A DNA stretch of 64,000 nucleotides from an uncultured Lachnospiraceae bacterium (GTDB lineage: Bacteria; Bacillota; Clostridia; Lachnospirales; Lachnospiraceae). The notes beneath the pieces were generated by a model. It searched no databases. It was not told where the DNA came from and saw only the letters and a list, made by a program, of their open reading frames with translations. Position numbers and translations under genes: made by a program. The stretch's first letter is position 1; each line of letters opens with the position of its first letter. Positions 36,282 to 45,400 of the stretch are shown here, one piece after another. The stretch is taken from contig CANRPO010000015.1 in the NCBI GenBank assembly GCA_947632515.1, positions 1-64,000 on the forward strand, written 5' to 3'.

Positions 36282-37973
36282 ATGGAGGTCAACAGAAAAA
36301 AGATGCGTCTGGGCGACGTGCTTGTCAACAGCGGCGTTATCACTGAGGCGGATCTCGAGAAAGGGCTTTCGCGCCAGAAGGGCACGGGGCGCAAGCTGGG
36401 CGAGGTGCTGGTGGACGAGGGGCTTGTGACGGAGGAGAATATCGCCAAGGCGCTGAGCAGCCAGCTGCACTACGACATGGTGGAGCTGCAGAATGTGGAG
36501 ATCGACGAGGAAGTGCTGAAACTAGTGCCCGTCAATGTGCTCAAGAAGTACAAGTGCCTGCCCTTTGAATATTCGCCGGACACGATGATGCTGCGCGTCG
36601 CGATGGCGGATCCCATGGATATGGCGGCGGTGGACGACATCAATATCATCACGAACATGCAGGTGGAGCCTGTGGTGGCGACCACGGGGAGCGTCATGCT
36701 GGCGCTGGACCGCTATTACGGGCAGGCGGAGGTCAATTCCGCGCTGGAGGAGTACACCAGAGAGAAAGAAAGCCAGATGGTGGAGCAGGAGGATCTCTAC
36801 AGCGAGGACGTCAACAACTCCCCCATCGTGCAGCTCGTCAAAGGCATGATCGAGGCGGCGGTCAGACAGAGAGCCTCCGATATTCACATAGAGCCGATGG
36901 AGCGTCAGGTGCGCATCCGTTACCGTATCGACGGCGCGCTGTATGAGAAGGCGACTTACAACGTGCGTCTTCTGCCCGCCATGGTGGCGCGTATCAAGAT
37001 CATCGGCGGCATGGACATCTCCGAGAAGAGAAAACCGCAGGACGGACGTATCACGCAGATCGTGGACAGGAGGGAGTACGACATCCGTGTATCGATCCTG
37101 CCCACTGTGTACGGTGAGAAGATCGTTATGCGTCTTACCTCGAAGAATGCGCTGTCCAGAGAGAAGAGCCAGCTCGGTCTGCGGCCCGATGAACTGAAGA
37201 AATTCGACCATATCCTGATGAACCCTCACGGCATCCTGCTCGTCACGGGACCTACGGGCAGCGGCAAGTCTACCACGCTGTACACGGCGCTCAGCGAGCT
37301 GAACAAGGAGGATGTGAACATCATCACCGTCGAGGATCCCGTGGAGGCGAACATCGACGGCATCAATCAGGTGCAGGTCAACAACAAGGCGAACCTGACC
37401 TTTGCCTCGGCGCTGCGCTCTATCCTGCGTCAGGACCCGGATATTATCATGATCGGTGAGATCCGTGACCAGGAGACGGCCTCTATCGCGGTGCAGGCGT
37501 CCATCACGGGCCATCTGGTCGTGTCCACGCTGCACACAAACTCGGCGGCGAGCACGATCACCCGTCTGGCGGATATGGGGATCGAGCCTTATCTGATCGC
37601 GGACGCGACAATCGGCGTGATCGCCCAGCGTCTGGTGCGCCGTCTCTGCCCGGAGTGCAAGAAGGCGAAGAAGGCGACGGCGGACGATCTGGAACTTCTG
37701 ATGCTGGAGCCGGACGCGGACGTGACTGTCTATGAGCCTTGCGGCTGTCCCAGGTGCGACAACACGGGATTCAAGGGGCGTATCGGCGTCTATGAGATCA
37801 TGGAGGTAACGCAGCCCCTGAAGACGATCATCAGCAAGAACGGCACAGCCGAGGACATCAAGAACAAGGCTTTGGAGGAAGGCATGAACACGTTGCGCAT
37901 GAGCGCGACCAAGTATGTGCTGGAGGGGATCACCTCTATCCCTGAGATGATGAGGGTGTCCTTCGATATATAA
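36282..37973 (+). CDS. pilB: PilB/GspE-type pilus assembly ATPase
   Basis: This extension ATPase has 563 residues from the ATG at 36282 (after GGGGAAGG). The N-terminal MshEN-like domain (about 1-150) begins RKKMRLGDVLVNSGVI. The ATPase core has ASDIHIEPMERQVRIRYRIDG, Walker A GPTGSGKSTTLYTAL and IIMIGEIRDQETA. A four-cysteine zinc site spans CPECKK to CGCPRC. PilB builds type IV or competence pili. No pilin, PilC or prepilin peptidase gene adjoins it in this window. Confidence 0.92.
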   Translation: MEVNRKKMRLGDVLVNSGVITEADLEKGLSRQKGTGRKLGEVLVDEGLVTEENIAKALSSQLHYDMVELQNVEIDEEVLKLVPVNVLKKYKCLPFEYSPDTMMLRVAMADPMDMAAVDDINIITNMQVEPVVATTGSVMLALDRYYGQAEVNSALEEYTREKESQMVEQEDLYSEDVNNSPIVQLVKGMIEAAVRQRASDIHIEPMERQVRIRYRIDGALYEKATYNVRLLPAMVARIKIIGGMDISEKRKPQDGRITQIVDRREYDIRVSILPTVYGEKIVMRLTSKNALSREKSQLGLRPDELKKFDHILMNPHGILLVTGPTGSGKSTTLYTALSELNKEDVNIITVEDPVEANIDGINQVQVNNKANLTFASALRSILRQDPDIIMIGEIRDQETASIAVQASITGHLVVSTLHTNSAASTITRLADMGIEPYLIADATIGVIAQRLVRRLCPECKKAKKATADDLELLMLEPDADVTVYEPCGCPRCDNTGFKGRIGVYEIMEVTQPLKTIISKNGTAEDIKNKALEEGMNTLRMSATKYVLEGITSIPEMMRVSFDI

Positions 37974-38005
37974 TACAGGATTACAGGACGGAAAAGATGA
38001 AAAAA

Positions 38006-38036
38006 AGAGCCGGCAGAACATGTGCCGGTTCTTTTT
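38006..38036 (+). terminator. Rho-independent terminator after pilB
   Basis: AGAGCCGGCA and TGCCGGTTCT form a 10-bp stem (one G-U) with a 7-nt loop, followed by TTTTT. Confidence 0.85.
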
Positions 38037-38171
38037 GCGCCCATCGGCGGGACCGGGGAGAAACGTTGGCCTGTCCACGCATTTTTTTACAGAAAAATAT
38101 CAAAATCTGAAGACAATCCGAAAGCTGTCTCGTTATAATAGACAGATCGATGCAGGAAGGGGGCAGAGCAT

Positions 38172-38684
38172 ATCAATCGGGAAGAACAATTAGCGGCGCT
38201 GATCGATTCCTATCAACATCTTGTTTTTTCCATCTGTTATAAGATGACGGCGGATTACTTTGCCTCCGAAGACCTGACGCAGGAGACTTTTCTCGCGGCG
38301 TACAGGCGTCTGGCGCAGTTTGACGGCGCCCATGAGAAGGCGTGGCTGTGCAGGATCGCCGCGAACAAATGCATCGACTATCTGCAGAGCGCGGGCAGGA
38401 GGAGCGTCCCGACGGAGAACGCGGGCGCGGACGCGCGAAACGCCCCGGAGCAGTCGCCGGAGAGCGTCGTGCTGGAGCGGGAGGTCAGACAGACGCTGCT
38501 TGCCAGGTGCAGATCACTGAAACCGCCCTACGATGAGATCGCCAAAGCGTATTACTATGATGAGATGAACGCGGCGGAGATCGCGGCGCAGAGGAACATG
38601 AAACAAAAGACGGTGCAGACGCAGATCTACCGCGCGCGGGAGATGCTGAAGAAGCTGTACATGGGAAAGGAGGGCGGCGCGTGA
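38172..38684 (+). CDS. ECF-type sigma-70 factor with no canonical start codon
   Basis: Homology-like sequence extends upstream of the first in-frame ATG (38244): NREEQLAALIDSYQHLVFSI precedes CYKMTADYFASEDLTQETF, which is region 2 of an ECF sigma factor. The frame has no ATG, GTG or TTG in that extension. The likely start is an ATC at 38172, eight bases after GGAAGGGGG. If ATG 38244 is used, 24 conserved residues are lost. Region 4 has EIAKAYYYDEMNAAEIAAQRN. The protein would have about 170 residues. A putative anti-sigma gene overlaps its stop. Confidence 0.75.
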   Translation: MNREEQLAALIDSYQHLVFSICYKMTADYFASEDLTQETFLAAYRRLAQFDGAHEKAWLCRIAANKCIDYLQSAGRRSVPTENAGADARNAPEQSPESVVLEREVRQTLLARCRSLKPPYDEIAKAYYYDEMNAAEIAAQRNMKQKTVQTQIYRAREMLKKLYMGKEGGA

Positions 38685-39154
38685 TGCGGGAGAGAGAGAC
38701 GAAACAGAGTAATTTCATACAGGATGGCGCAGGACTCTCCGAGGAGGATCTTCTGAGGCTGATCGAGAGCGTCGAGGCGGGAGAACTGCTGCATGCGCCC
38801 ACCCACCTGAAAGACGAGACTCTGGCGCGGGTGAGGCGTGAGCGGCGGCGTGTGGCGGACAGACAGCTCTTTGTATATCGCGCGAAGGTGCTTGCGGGGA
38901 TGGCGGCGGCGTTGGCGGTCCTGCTCTTTATGCCCGCAGACAGGGCGGCGGGCGCGGAGCTGCCTTACGGTCTGCAGCGGGAGCAGGAGGAGCAGGAGAA
39001 AATGGCGGCCGAGCGCCGGATGAGCGTAGAGGCCGAATGGGAGCGGTATCTTGCGAGACAGGAGCGCGGCGGGCCGGAAGGGTTCTACGGGAAGATGAAA
39101 GAGAGGATCGCGGCTATCGGCACGAGTCTGTCGGGGAAGACGGACGCGCGGTAG
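38684..39154 (+). CDS. Putative membrane anti-sigma factor
   Basis: The protein has 156 residues. A cytoplasmic N-terminal part (about 1-70) precedes one membrane helix (about 72-86, AGMAAALAVLLFMPA) and a charged outer domain rich in Glu, Arg and Ala. It begins at the ATG of TGATG, overlapping the stop of the ECF sigma gene, the usual arrangement for a cognate anti-sigma factor. I see no zinc-binding ZAS motif, so the assignment rests mainly on position and topology. Confidence 0.6.
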   Translation: MRERETKQSNFIQDGAGLSEEDLLRLIESVEAGELLHAPTHLKDETLARVRRERRRVADRQLFVYRAKVLAGMAAALAVLLFMPADRAAGAELPYGLQREQEEQEKMAAERRMSVEAEWERYLARQERGGPEGFYGKMKERIAAIGTSLSGKTDAR

Positions 39155-39227
39155 ACGGCTCGGGAGGCTTTGCGTTTGCGCTGCGCGCGGCAAAGCTGTG
39201 ATATTTCAAAATGGAGGAAGACGGAAT

Positions 39228-39875
39228 ATGAAAAGAAAAAGAAATCGGTTTTTGTTGTTTTTGTGTTCGTTCGTCCCCGGGATGGGCGAGATGTATCTGG
39301 GATTTATGAAGATGGGCGTAAGTCTGATGCTGGGCTTTGCGATCTTGACAGCTTTGGTGGCGATTATGGAGATCGGCGTGTTTGCGATCTTTCCGGTCGT
39401 CATGTATATCTACAGTTTCTTTCACGCGAATCATCTGGGCGCGATGAGCGACGAGGATTTCGAGAATATGCCGGACCGATATTTCTACGGGCTGGGGAAT
39501 GACATGGAGGAGATCAAAGGCGTCCTTGCGGGAAAGAAAAAGGCTGCGGCTGTCGTGATGATCGTGATTGGCGTCATCATGCTGTGGGATGTGGCGCTCG
39601 GCTGGTTGCTCGGGATATTCGGAACCGACAATCTCTTTTTGAAGTCGCTCAGCTATTTTGTGAATAACGATCTGCCCCGTCTGATCTTCGCGTTCGCCGT
39701 CATCTGGATCGGCCTCAGGCTGATACGCGGCGGGAAGGCGATAGATATGGAAGATATGAAAAATATGGAAGATGCGGCGCGCGTGGAAACCGTGCCGGAC
39801 AGGGCAGCGCAGGAGCAGAATATATCCGGGACGGAGAAGGAACAGACGGCTCCGGACGATACGGCGGGAGAGTGA
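39228..39875 (+). CDS. Multi-pass membrane protein of unknown function
   Basis: Starting at the ATG after GGAGGAAGACGG, the protein has 215 residues. Hydrophobic segments are at about 7-20, 25-50, 91-113 and 135-150; the opening NRFLLFLCSFVPGMGEMYLGFM resembles TM2-domain proteins. The C-terminal 50 residues are acidic and soluble. It precedes a second membrane protein almost without a gap. It may belong to the same envelope-stress unit as the ECF sigma factor, which is inferred. Confidence 0.68.
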   Translation: MKRKRNRFLLFLCSFVPGMGEMYLGFMKMGVSLMLGFAILTALVAIMEIGVFAIFPVVMYIYSFFHANHLGAMSDEDFENMPDRYFYGLGNDMEEIKGVLAGKKKAAAVVMIVIGVIMLWDVALGWLLGIFGTDNLFLKSLSYFVNNDLPRLIFAFAVIWIGLRLIRGGKAIDMEDMKNMEDAARVETVPDRAAQEQNISGTEKEQTAPDDTAGE

Positions 39876-39876
39876 G

Positions 39877-40206
39877 GTGAGGGCTGTGGGAGAAGAGACT
39901 AAGACTTATCGTGTCCGCAGAGTCGGCACTGTGACTTTCGGGATCACGCTGCTTTGCTATGGCGTCCTCTTTCTGGTACACATTTTCGTGCCCTCATTGC
40001 GGTATGAATACATCTTCCGGTGCTGGCCCGTGGTCTTCATCTTACTTGGCTGCGAGATCCTGTGGGAGAACCGCAGTTCTGCGAGACAGGAGAGCAAGGT
40101 GGTCTATGACTTCGCCGCCGTGATCATGCTGGCTCTTATGCTGCTCTTTGCGATGGTCATGGCGGCGGCGGATATGAGTATGCGCTGTGCGGCGTCTTAC
40201 AGATGA
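39877..40206 (+). CDS. LiaF/LiaI-like transmembrane protein
   Basis: I use the GTG at 39877, just after the previous stop, giving 109 residues; a GTG at 39886 is possible. Three hydrophobic segments are present (TFGITLLCYGVLFLVHIFV, then YIFRCWPVVFILLGCEIL and VIMLALMLLFAMVMAAA). The pattern FRCWPVVFILLGCEIL, with polar ends, resembles the LiaF-type membrane domain (DUF5668). That family senses envelope stress elsewhere. Confidence 0.62.
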   Translation: MRAVGEETKTYRVRRVGTVTFGITLLCYGVLFLVHIFVPSLRYEYIFRCWPVVFILLGCEILWENRSSARQESKVVYDFAAVIMLALMLLFAMVMAAADMSMRCAASYR

Positions 40207-40244
40207 AAGGCGTGCCGGACGCCGCACGGTTTTCTGCTCAGATA

Positions 40245-40748
40245 TTACAATTCTTCAAACGCAATTTCCTTTCTCGAGAGGAACTGTTTGACCGCCGCGT
40301 CCCACAGGGCGTCTGGCGTCTTGTCCGGGAGGAAGGTGTGGAAGGCGGTGCCGGTCACGAGTGTGAGATCTGCGCCGTCGTACTTTATGGTCAGGACGAA
40401 AGCCTTCACCTGCTGCGGGGTCACGGCAGTCTCGCCGCCGCGCAGGATGGATTCTGCGTAGTCCGGCATCAGGTGCAGAACGAAACGGAAGGCTGTGGGC
40501 GTGCGGGTGCCCTTGATCAGGTCGAAACAGAGCGGGCGCATGGTTTTCCATGTGGAGAAGTCGTAGGGGCGGATCGTCTTGTCCTCCCATTCCTCGGCCG
40601 TGTAAAATTCTCTGTTCTGGTGGCCGTCTATGTGAAAGGTGTTGTAGGTGCTGACGGCAGCCTCTTCCAGAAGGAAGGAGTCGAACTCCCCGCCCTTCAA
40701 AAGCTTTTCCATGAATTGTCTGACGTTCGTTATTTTCAGTGCGGTCAT
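40245..40748 (-). CDS. DUF5721 family protein
   Basis: The protein has 167 residues with no membrane helix or signal. It opens MTALKITNVRQFMEKLLKGGEFDSFLLEEA and has TIRPYDFSTWKTMRPLCFDLIKG, the type of block found in Clostridial DUF5721 proteins. A GGAGGGCAGC ribosome site precedes the ATG. The function of the family is unknown. It is convergent with the LiaF-like gene. Confidence 0.75.
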   Translation of the reverse strand: MTALKITNVRQFMEKLLKGGEFDSFLLEEAAVSTYNTFHIDGHQNREFYTAEEWEDKTIRPYDFSTWKTMRPLCFDLIKGTRTPTAFRFVLHLMPDYAESILRGGETAVTPQQVKAFVLTIKYDGADLTLVTGTAFHTFLPDKTPDALWDAAVKQFLSRKEIAFEEL

Positions 40749-40915
40749 AAGCTGCCCTCCCGTGCGGTTTTATGTCCTTTTTCTCAGTATAGCATACCCG
40801 GCGCGGCAAATACAGTGTCCCGGGCAGATTTTCGCAATTTCCTGTTTACAACACATAACGTTCCATGCTATCATAAGTGGTAATGAAAACTATGTTCAAT
40901 GGTTATGGAGGCTTT

Positions 40916-41752
40916 ATGAGTTACAGGATTGTGGTGGATAGCTGCTGTGAATTGCAGGAACAGTACAGGAATGACGATAGATTCCGCATCGTGCCGCTGC
41001 GGCTTGAAGTGGGCGATTACAAGGTGACGGACGACGAGACCTTCGATCAGAAGGAATTTTTAAGGCAGGTGGCCTCCTGCCCCCAGTGTCCGAAATCGGC
41101 CTGTCCCTCGCCGGAGAAGTACAGGGAGGCGTACCACTGTGAGGCACAGGAGGTCTATGTGGTGACCCTCTCCTCCCATCTGAGCGGCAGCTACAACAGC
41201 GCCGAGGTGGGGAAGGACATGTATCTCGAGAAGTACGGGGAGAAGAAGATCCATGTGGTCGATTCGGAGTCCGCAAGCTGCGGGGAGACGCAGCTTGCCA
41301 TGCGCATCATGCAGTGTAAGGAGGCGGGGCTTTCCTTCGAGGAGACGGTGAAAAAGATCGAGACATTCAAGCGCAGGATGCGCACCTACTTCGTGCTGGA
41401 CAATCTGGAGACGCTGCGCAAGAACGGCAGGCTCACGGGCGTCAAAGCACTGGTGGTGTCGGCGCTCAACATCAAGCCTGTGATGGTGGGAACGTTCGGG
41501 CAGATCGAGCAGAGAGGGCAGGCCATCGGAACCAACAAGGCGCTTGCCAGAATGGCGGATTGTCTCGTCGCGGACGTGCCCAATCCGCAGGAGAGAACGC
41601 TCATGATCTCGCACTGCAACTGCCCGGAGCGGGCGCAGTACATGAAATCACTGATGGAGAAACGCGCCTCCTACAAAGATATTGTCATCATGGACACCGC
41701 GGGCGTCAGCAGCATGTACGCCAATGACGGCGGCGTGATCGTGACGCTGTGA
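40916..41752 (+). CDS. DegV family fatty-acid-binding protein
   Basis: DegV proteins bind fatty acids and serve as the FakB partner for fatty acid kinase in some Firmicutes. With the ATG at 40916 (after GGAGGCTTT) the protein has 278 residues, normal for the family. It starts MSYRIVVDSCCELQEQ; typical DegV has a serine-rich VDSTADL here. TLSSHLSGSYNSAEVGKDM is the lipid-site loop and FVLDNLETLRKNGRLTGVKAL is the second hallmark. Whether a FakA kinase is nearby in the genome is not visible. Confidence 0.88.
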   Translation: MSYRIVVDSCCELQEQYRNDDRFRIVPLRLEVGDYKVTDDETFDQKEFLRQVASCPQCPKSACPSPEKYREAYHCEAQEVYVVTLSSHLSGSYNSAEVGKDMYLEKYGEKKIHVVDSESASCGETQLAMRIMQCKEAGLSFEETVKKIETFKRRMRTYFVLDNLETLRKNGRLTGVKALVVSALNIKPVMVGTFGQIEQRGQAIGTNKALARMADCLVADVPNPQERTLMISHCNCPERAQYMKSLMEKRASYKDIVIMDTAGVSSMYANDGGVIVTL

Positions 41753-41777
41753 GAGTCCGCCCCGGAGGACAGCTCTC

Positions 41778-42071
41778 TTACATCACCAGAAACTCAATGG
41801 GCGACGTCGCCAGGATGATTACGATCAATATCTGCAGGCACAGAATAGCGGGCATTCCGTACACGAAATACCAATGCTTTGTCTTGTGCCTGAAAAGGCG
41901 CATGCCCGCGATGGAGCCGATGCTCCCGCCGATCAGGGCAAGCACAAAGAGAGTGGACTCCGGAATGCGCCATAAGCGTTTCCGGGCTCTCGCTTTATCC
42001 ACTCCCATTGCCGCAAAACTGATGAAATTGATAGCAATCAGATACACGAGTATCAAGGTAACTGCATTCAT
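41778..42071 (-). CDS. DUF1294 family membrane protein
   Basis: The protein has 97 residues from the ATG at 42071; a TTG at 42098 would add nine. The membrane helices flank the conserved MGVDKARARKRLWRIPESTL and GGSIGSIAGMRLFRHKTKHWYF, which are clear DUF1294 signatures. The function is unknown. Its start lies close to the end of argG on the same strand, so read-through from argG is possible. Confidence 0.85.
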   Translation of the reverse strand: MNAVTLILVYLIAINFISFAAMGVDKARARKRLWRIPESTLFVLALIGGSIGSIAGMRLFRHKTKHWYFVYGMPAILCLQILIVIILATSPIEFLVM

Positions 42072-42108
42072 AAGATCAGAATACCCTTTTTGAATCAATA
42101 CAATACGG

Positions 42109-43332
42109 TCAGATCAGTTTCTCGCCGTTCTCCTGCATTTTCATGGCGCGAACCTTGCAGGATAGGCCGAAGAGGTTGATGAAACCTTCCGCGTCGTGGT
42201 GGTCGTACAGATCGCCCGTCGTGAAGGAGGCGATACTCTCGTTGTAGAGGGTGTACGGCGAGGTCGTGCCGGCCTTGATGATATTGCCCTTGTAGAGTTT
42301 GAACTTCACTTCGCCCGTCACATAGCGCTGGGTGGACTCGATGAAAGCCTGCACCGCCTCGCGCAGCGGGGTGAACCACTTGCCCTCGTAGACGATCTGG
42401 GCGAACTTGTTGCCGAGATCGGCTTTCAGCGCGTAGGTGTCGCGGTCGAGGATCAGCTCTTCGAGCTGCTGGTGCGCCTCGTAGAGGATGGTGCCGCCGG
42501 GCGTCTCATACACGCCGCGGGACTTCATGCCGACCACGCGGTTCTCCACGATGTCCACGATGCCGATGCCGTGCTTGCCGCCCAGCTCGTTCAGAGTGGC
42601 GATAATGTCCGCAACCTTCATCTTCTTTCCATTGACAGAGGTGGGAACGCCTTTCTCAAAAGTCATCGTCACATACTCGCCTTCGTCGGGCGCTTTCTCG
42701 GGCGTCGTGCCAAGCACCAGAAGATGCTCGAAGTTCGGCTCGTTGGCGGGGTCTTCCAGCTCCAGACCCTCATGGCTGATGTGCCAAAGATTGCGGTCGC
42801 GGCTGTAACTGGAATCTGCCGAGAAGGGCAGATTGATGCCGTGCTGACGGCAGTATTCGATCTCCTCCTCGCGGGAGTTTAAGGTCCACTTCTCATTACG
42901 CCATGCGGCGATGATCTTTAAATCGGGCGCGAGCGCCTTGATCGCCAGCTCGAAACGGATCTGATCGTTGCCCTTGCCGGTGGCGCCGTGGCAGATCGCG
43001 GTGGCGCCCTCTTTGCGGGCGATCTCTACCAGTTTCTTCGCGATGACAGGTCTTGCCATGGACGTGCCCAGCAGATATTTATTCTCATAGACCGCATGCG
43101 CCTGCACGCAGGGGACGATGAAATCCTCACAGAACTCGTCCGTGAGATCTTCGATATAGAGCTTGGACGCGCCGCTGGAGAGGGCTCTCTCCTCCAGACC
43201 GTCAAGCTCGTTGCCCTGGCCGCAGTTGCCGCACACACAGATGACCTCGTAATCGAAATTTTCCTTCAGCCACGGAATGATAACGGTCGTATCAAGTCCG
43301 CCGGAATAAGCGAGAACTACTTTTTCTTTCAT
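42109..43332 (-). CDS. argG: Argininosuccinate synthase
   Basis: ArgG joins citrulline and aspartate with ATP in arginine synthesis. The ATG at 43332 follows GGAGGAAATCATT and gives 407 residues, standard length. The ATP loop [12 protein letters not shown] is at the N-terminus; [20 protein letters not shown] and [12 protein letters not shown] are substrate-site motifs. The gene is divergent from a GNAT gene and argJ-argB-argD, with ArgR-box-like palindromes between. Confidence 0.97.
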   Translation of the reverse strand: MKEKVVLAYSGGLDTTVIIPWLKENFDYEVICVCGNCGQGNELDGLEERALSSGASKLYIEDLTDEFCEDFIVPCVQAHAVYENKYLLGTSMARPVIAKKLVEIARKEGATAICHGATGKGNDQIRFELAIKALAPDLKIIAAWRNEKWTLNSREEEIEYCRQHGINLPFSADSSYSRDRNLWHISHEGLELEDPANEPNFEHLLVLGTTPEKAPDEGEYVTMTFEKGVPTSVNGKKMKVADIIATLNELGGKHGIGIVDIVENRVVGMKSRGVYETPGGTILYEAHQQLEELILDRDTYALKADLGNKFAQIVYEGKWFTPLREAVQAFIESTQRYVTGEVKFKLYKGNIIKAGTTSPYTLYNESIASFTTGDLYDHHDAEGFINLFGLSCKVRAMKMQENGEKLI

Positions 43333-43440
43333 AATGATTTCCTCCGTTTGCATTTTATGGATCGCTTATAGCTTTATAGAACAATATACAACATCACATG
43401 AGAGAATGCAAGTGCAAATTTATACATAAAATAATGAATA

Positions 43441-43490
43441 ATGAATATTTTTATTGCATAAAATCAAAAAATGATTGAATATTATTCATA
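43441..43490. promoter_or_regulatory. Two ARG-box-like palindromes upstream of argG
   Basis: ATGAATATTTTTATTGCAT (43441-43459) and TGAATATTATTCA (43476-43488, a perfect palindrome) fit the ArgR/AhrC consensus TGAAT-AT-rich-ATTCA. They are in the divergent region of argG and the arg cluster. ArgR repression by arginine is inferred. Confidence 0.7.
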
Positions 43491-43526
43491 AATGGTGTAT
43501 GATTATGCAATATATACAGAAAGAGT

Positions 43527-43555
43527 TTGCGCGGGAGCGGCGCGTGTGGTATACT
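43527..43555 (+). promoter_or_regulatory. Promoter for the GNAT-argJBD genes (TTGCGC-17-TATACT)
   Basis: TTGCGC at 43527-43532 and TATACT at 43550-43555 are separated by 17 bp and lie just downstream of the ARG-box palindromes. Confidence 0.6.
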
Positions 43556-43584
43556 TTTGTGCGGTTTGTATATGGAGGACAGAT

Positions 43585-44031
43585 ATGATACGGTCGATGA
43601 AGATAGAAGATTACGACGGCGTAAAGGCGTTATGGCTTACCATCAAAGGCTTTGCCATCAGGAGCATAGACGATTCCGGGGAGGGCGTGAAACGCTTCCT
43701 GCAGAGGAACCCGAACACCAGCGTGGTGGCGGAGGAGGACGGGAAGATCGTGGGAGCGATCCTGTGCGGGCACGACGGCAGGCGCGGCTGTCTGTACCAT
43801 GTGTGCGTGGCGGAAGAGTACCGCAGGCGCGGGATCGGCAAGGCGATGGTCGTCTACTGCATGGAGGCGTTGAAGGCGGAGAAGATCAACAAGGTGTCGC
43901 TCATTGCCTTTACGGCCAACGATATTGGCAACGCTTTCTGGCGGCAGATCGGATGGACGAAGAGAGAGGATCTGAACTACTATGATTTCACGCTGAATGC
44001 GGAGAATATTACGGCTTTTAACAAAATTTGA
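43585..44031 (+). CDS. GNAT family N-acetyltransferase
   Basis: The protein has 148 residues and starts at the ATG after GGAGGACAGAT. The acetyl-CoA-binding motif A is VCVAEEYRRRGIGKAMVVYC, and FTANDIGNAFWRQIGWTKRED is motif B. The location between argG and argJ raises the idea of an N-acetylglutamate synthase-like role, but ArgJ already recycles acetyl groups and the sequence is that of a generic GNAT enzyme. Substrate unknown. Confidence 0.85.
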   Translation: MIRSMKIEDYDGVKALWLTIKGFAIRSIDDSGEGVKRFLQRNPNTSVVAEEDGKIVGAILCGHDGRRGCLYHVCVAEEYRRRGIGKAMVVYCMEALKAEKINKVSLIAFTANDIGNAFWRQIGWTKREDLNYYDFTLNAENITAFNKI

Positions 44032-44130
44032 CTTCCCTTCGGCAGACAAATGTATTAAAATAGGAAAAGTGTACAGATCCGGCCGCGCCGCAGACAGGCG
44101 CGGCCGGAGGAAAGGTATGGTGCAGGACGG

Positions 44131-45354
44131 ATGAGAGCGATAGAGGGCGGCGTTACCGCGGCGCAGGGTTTTGAGGCGGCGGGTATCGAGGCGGCGGTCA
44201 AATACGAGAACAGAAGGGACATGGCGATTGTGTACAGCCGTGTGCCGTGCAAAGCGGCAGGGGTGTTCACGAGCAATGTGGTCAAGGCGGCTCCCGTTCT
44301 CTGGGATAAAGAAGTGGTGAAACACTCGCCCTATGTGCGGGCGGCCGTTATCAACACGGGGATCGCCAATGCGGCGACAGGCAAACAGGGCTATGCGTAC
44401 TGTAAGCAGACGGCTGAAAAGGCGGCGGAGCTGCTGGGCATCTCTGCAGACGCGGTGCTTGTGGCGTCCACCGGCGTCATCGGCAATCAACTTCCGATAG
44501 AGCGCATTTTGGCGGGCGTGGAGAGACTGGCAGCGGAGAAGACGGACACTGTGGAGGCGGCGTCGGCCGCCGCGGAGGCGATCATGACCACCGATACCGT
44601 GTCCAAACAGGCGGCGGTGCAGTTCGAGATCGGCAGCAAGACGGTGACGTTGGGCGGTATGTGTAAAGGTTCCGGCATGATCCATCCGAATATGTGTACC
44701 ATGCTCGGCTTTATCACGACGGACATTGCCATCTCCAAGGAACTGTTGCAGGAGGCGCTGCGGGAGGATGTGGTTGACACTTTCAACATGATCTCCGTGG
44801 ACGGCGACACCTCCACCAACGACACGCTGATGGTGTTGGCCAACGGTCTGGCGGGCAATGCAGAGATCACCACAAAGAACGAAGATTACGAGAAGTTCAG
44901 ACAGGCGCTGAACTTTGTGAACACAACGCTTGCCAAGAAGATAGCGGGCGACGGGGAGGGGGCGACGGCCCTCTTCGAGGCGAAGGTGATCCACGCGGCC
45001 ACCAAGCAGGACGCGCGGACTTTGAGCCGCTCCGTGATCTCCTCCAATCTGTGTAAGGCGGCGATCTTCGGGCACGACGCCAACTTTGGCAGATTCCTGT
45101 GCGCGCTGGGCTATGCCGGAGTGGACTTTGACCCGGAGAAGATCGAACTTTACTTCGAGAATGAGGAGAAGAGCCTGCTCATCTACAAGGATGGGGCGGC
45201 CGTAGACTACAGCGAGGAGGAGGCGACGCAGATCCTCTCCTCACCCGAAGTCAGGGTGTTGGTGGACATGCACATGGGCGACGCCGAGGCCGCCGCCTGG
45301 GGCTGCGATCTCAGTTACGATTATGTGAAGATCAACGCGGATTACCGGAGCTGA
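44131..45354 (+). CDS. argJ: Bifunctional ornithine acetyltransferase / N-acetylglutamate synthase
   Basis: ArgJ transfers acetyl from N-acetylornithine to glutamate and can also use acetyl-CoA. The length of 407 residues is normal. The precursor cleaves itself before a conserved threonine. Here the site reads [16 protein letters not shown], so the residue before the threonine is Cys instead of the usual Ala. CKGSGMIHP precedes it, and [12 protein letters not shown] and GHDANFGR follow as substrate-site motifs. argB follows after 46 bp. Confidence 0.95.
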   Translation: MRAIEGGVTAAQGFEAAGIEAAVKYENRRDMAIVYSRVPCKAAGVFTSNVVKAAPVLWDKEVVKHSPYVRAAVINTGIANAATGKQGYAYCKQTAEKAAELLGISADAVLVASTGVIGNQLPIERILAGVERLAAEKTDTVEAASAAAEAIMTTDTVSKQAAVQFEIGSKTVTLGGMCKGSGMIHPNMCTMLGFITTDIAISKELLQEALREDVVDTFNMISVDGDTSTNDTLMVLANGLAGNAEITTKNEDYEKFRQALNFVNTTLAKKIAGDGEGATALFEAKVIHAATKQDARTLSRSVISSNLCKAAIFGHDANFGRFLCALGYAGVDFDPEKIELYFENEEKSLLIYKDGAAVDYSEEEATQILSSPEVRVLVDMHMGDAEAAAWGCDLSYDYVKINADYRS

Positions 45355-45400
45355 TATACAGTTTCGTGCAGAGCGATACGAAAATGTGAGGGAACGATAC

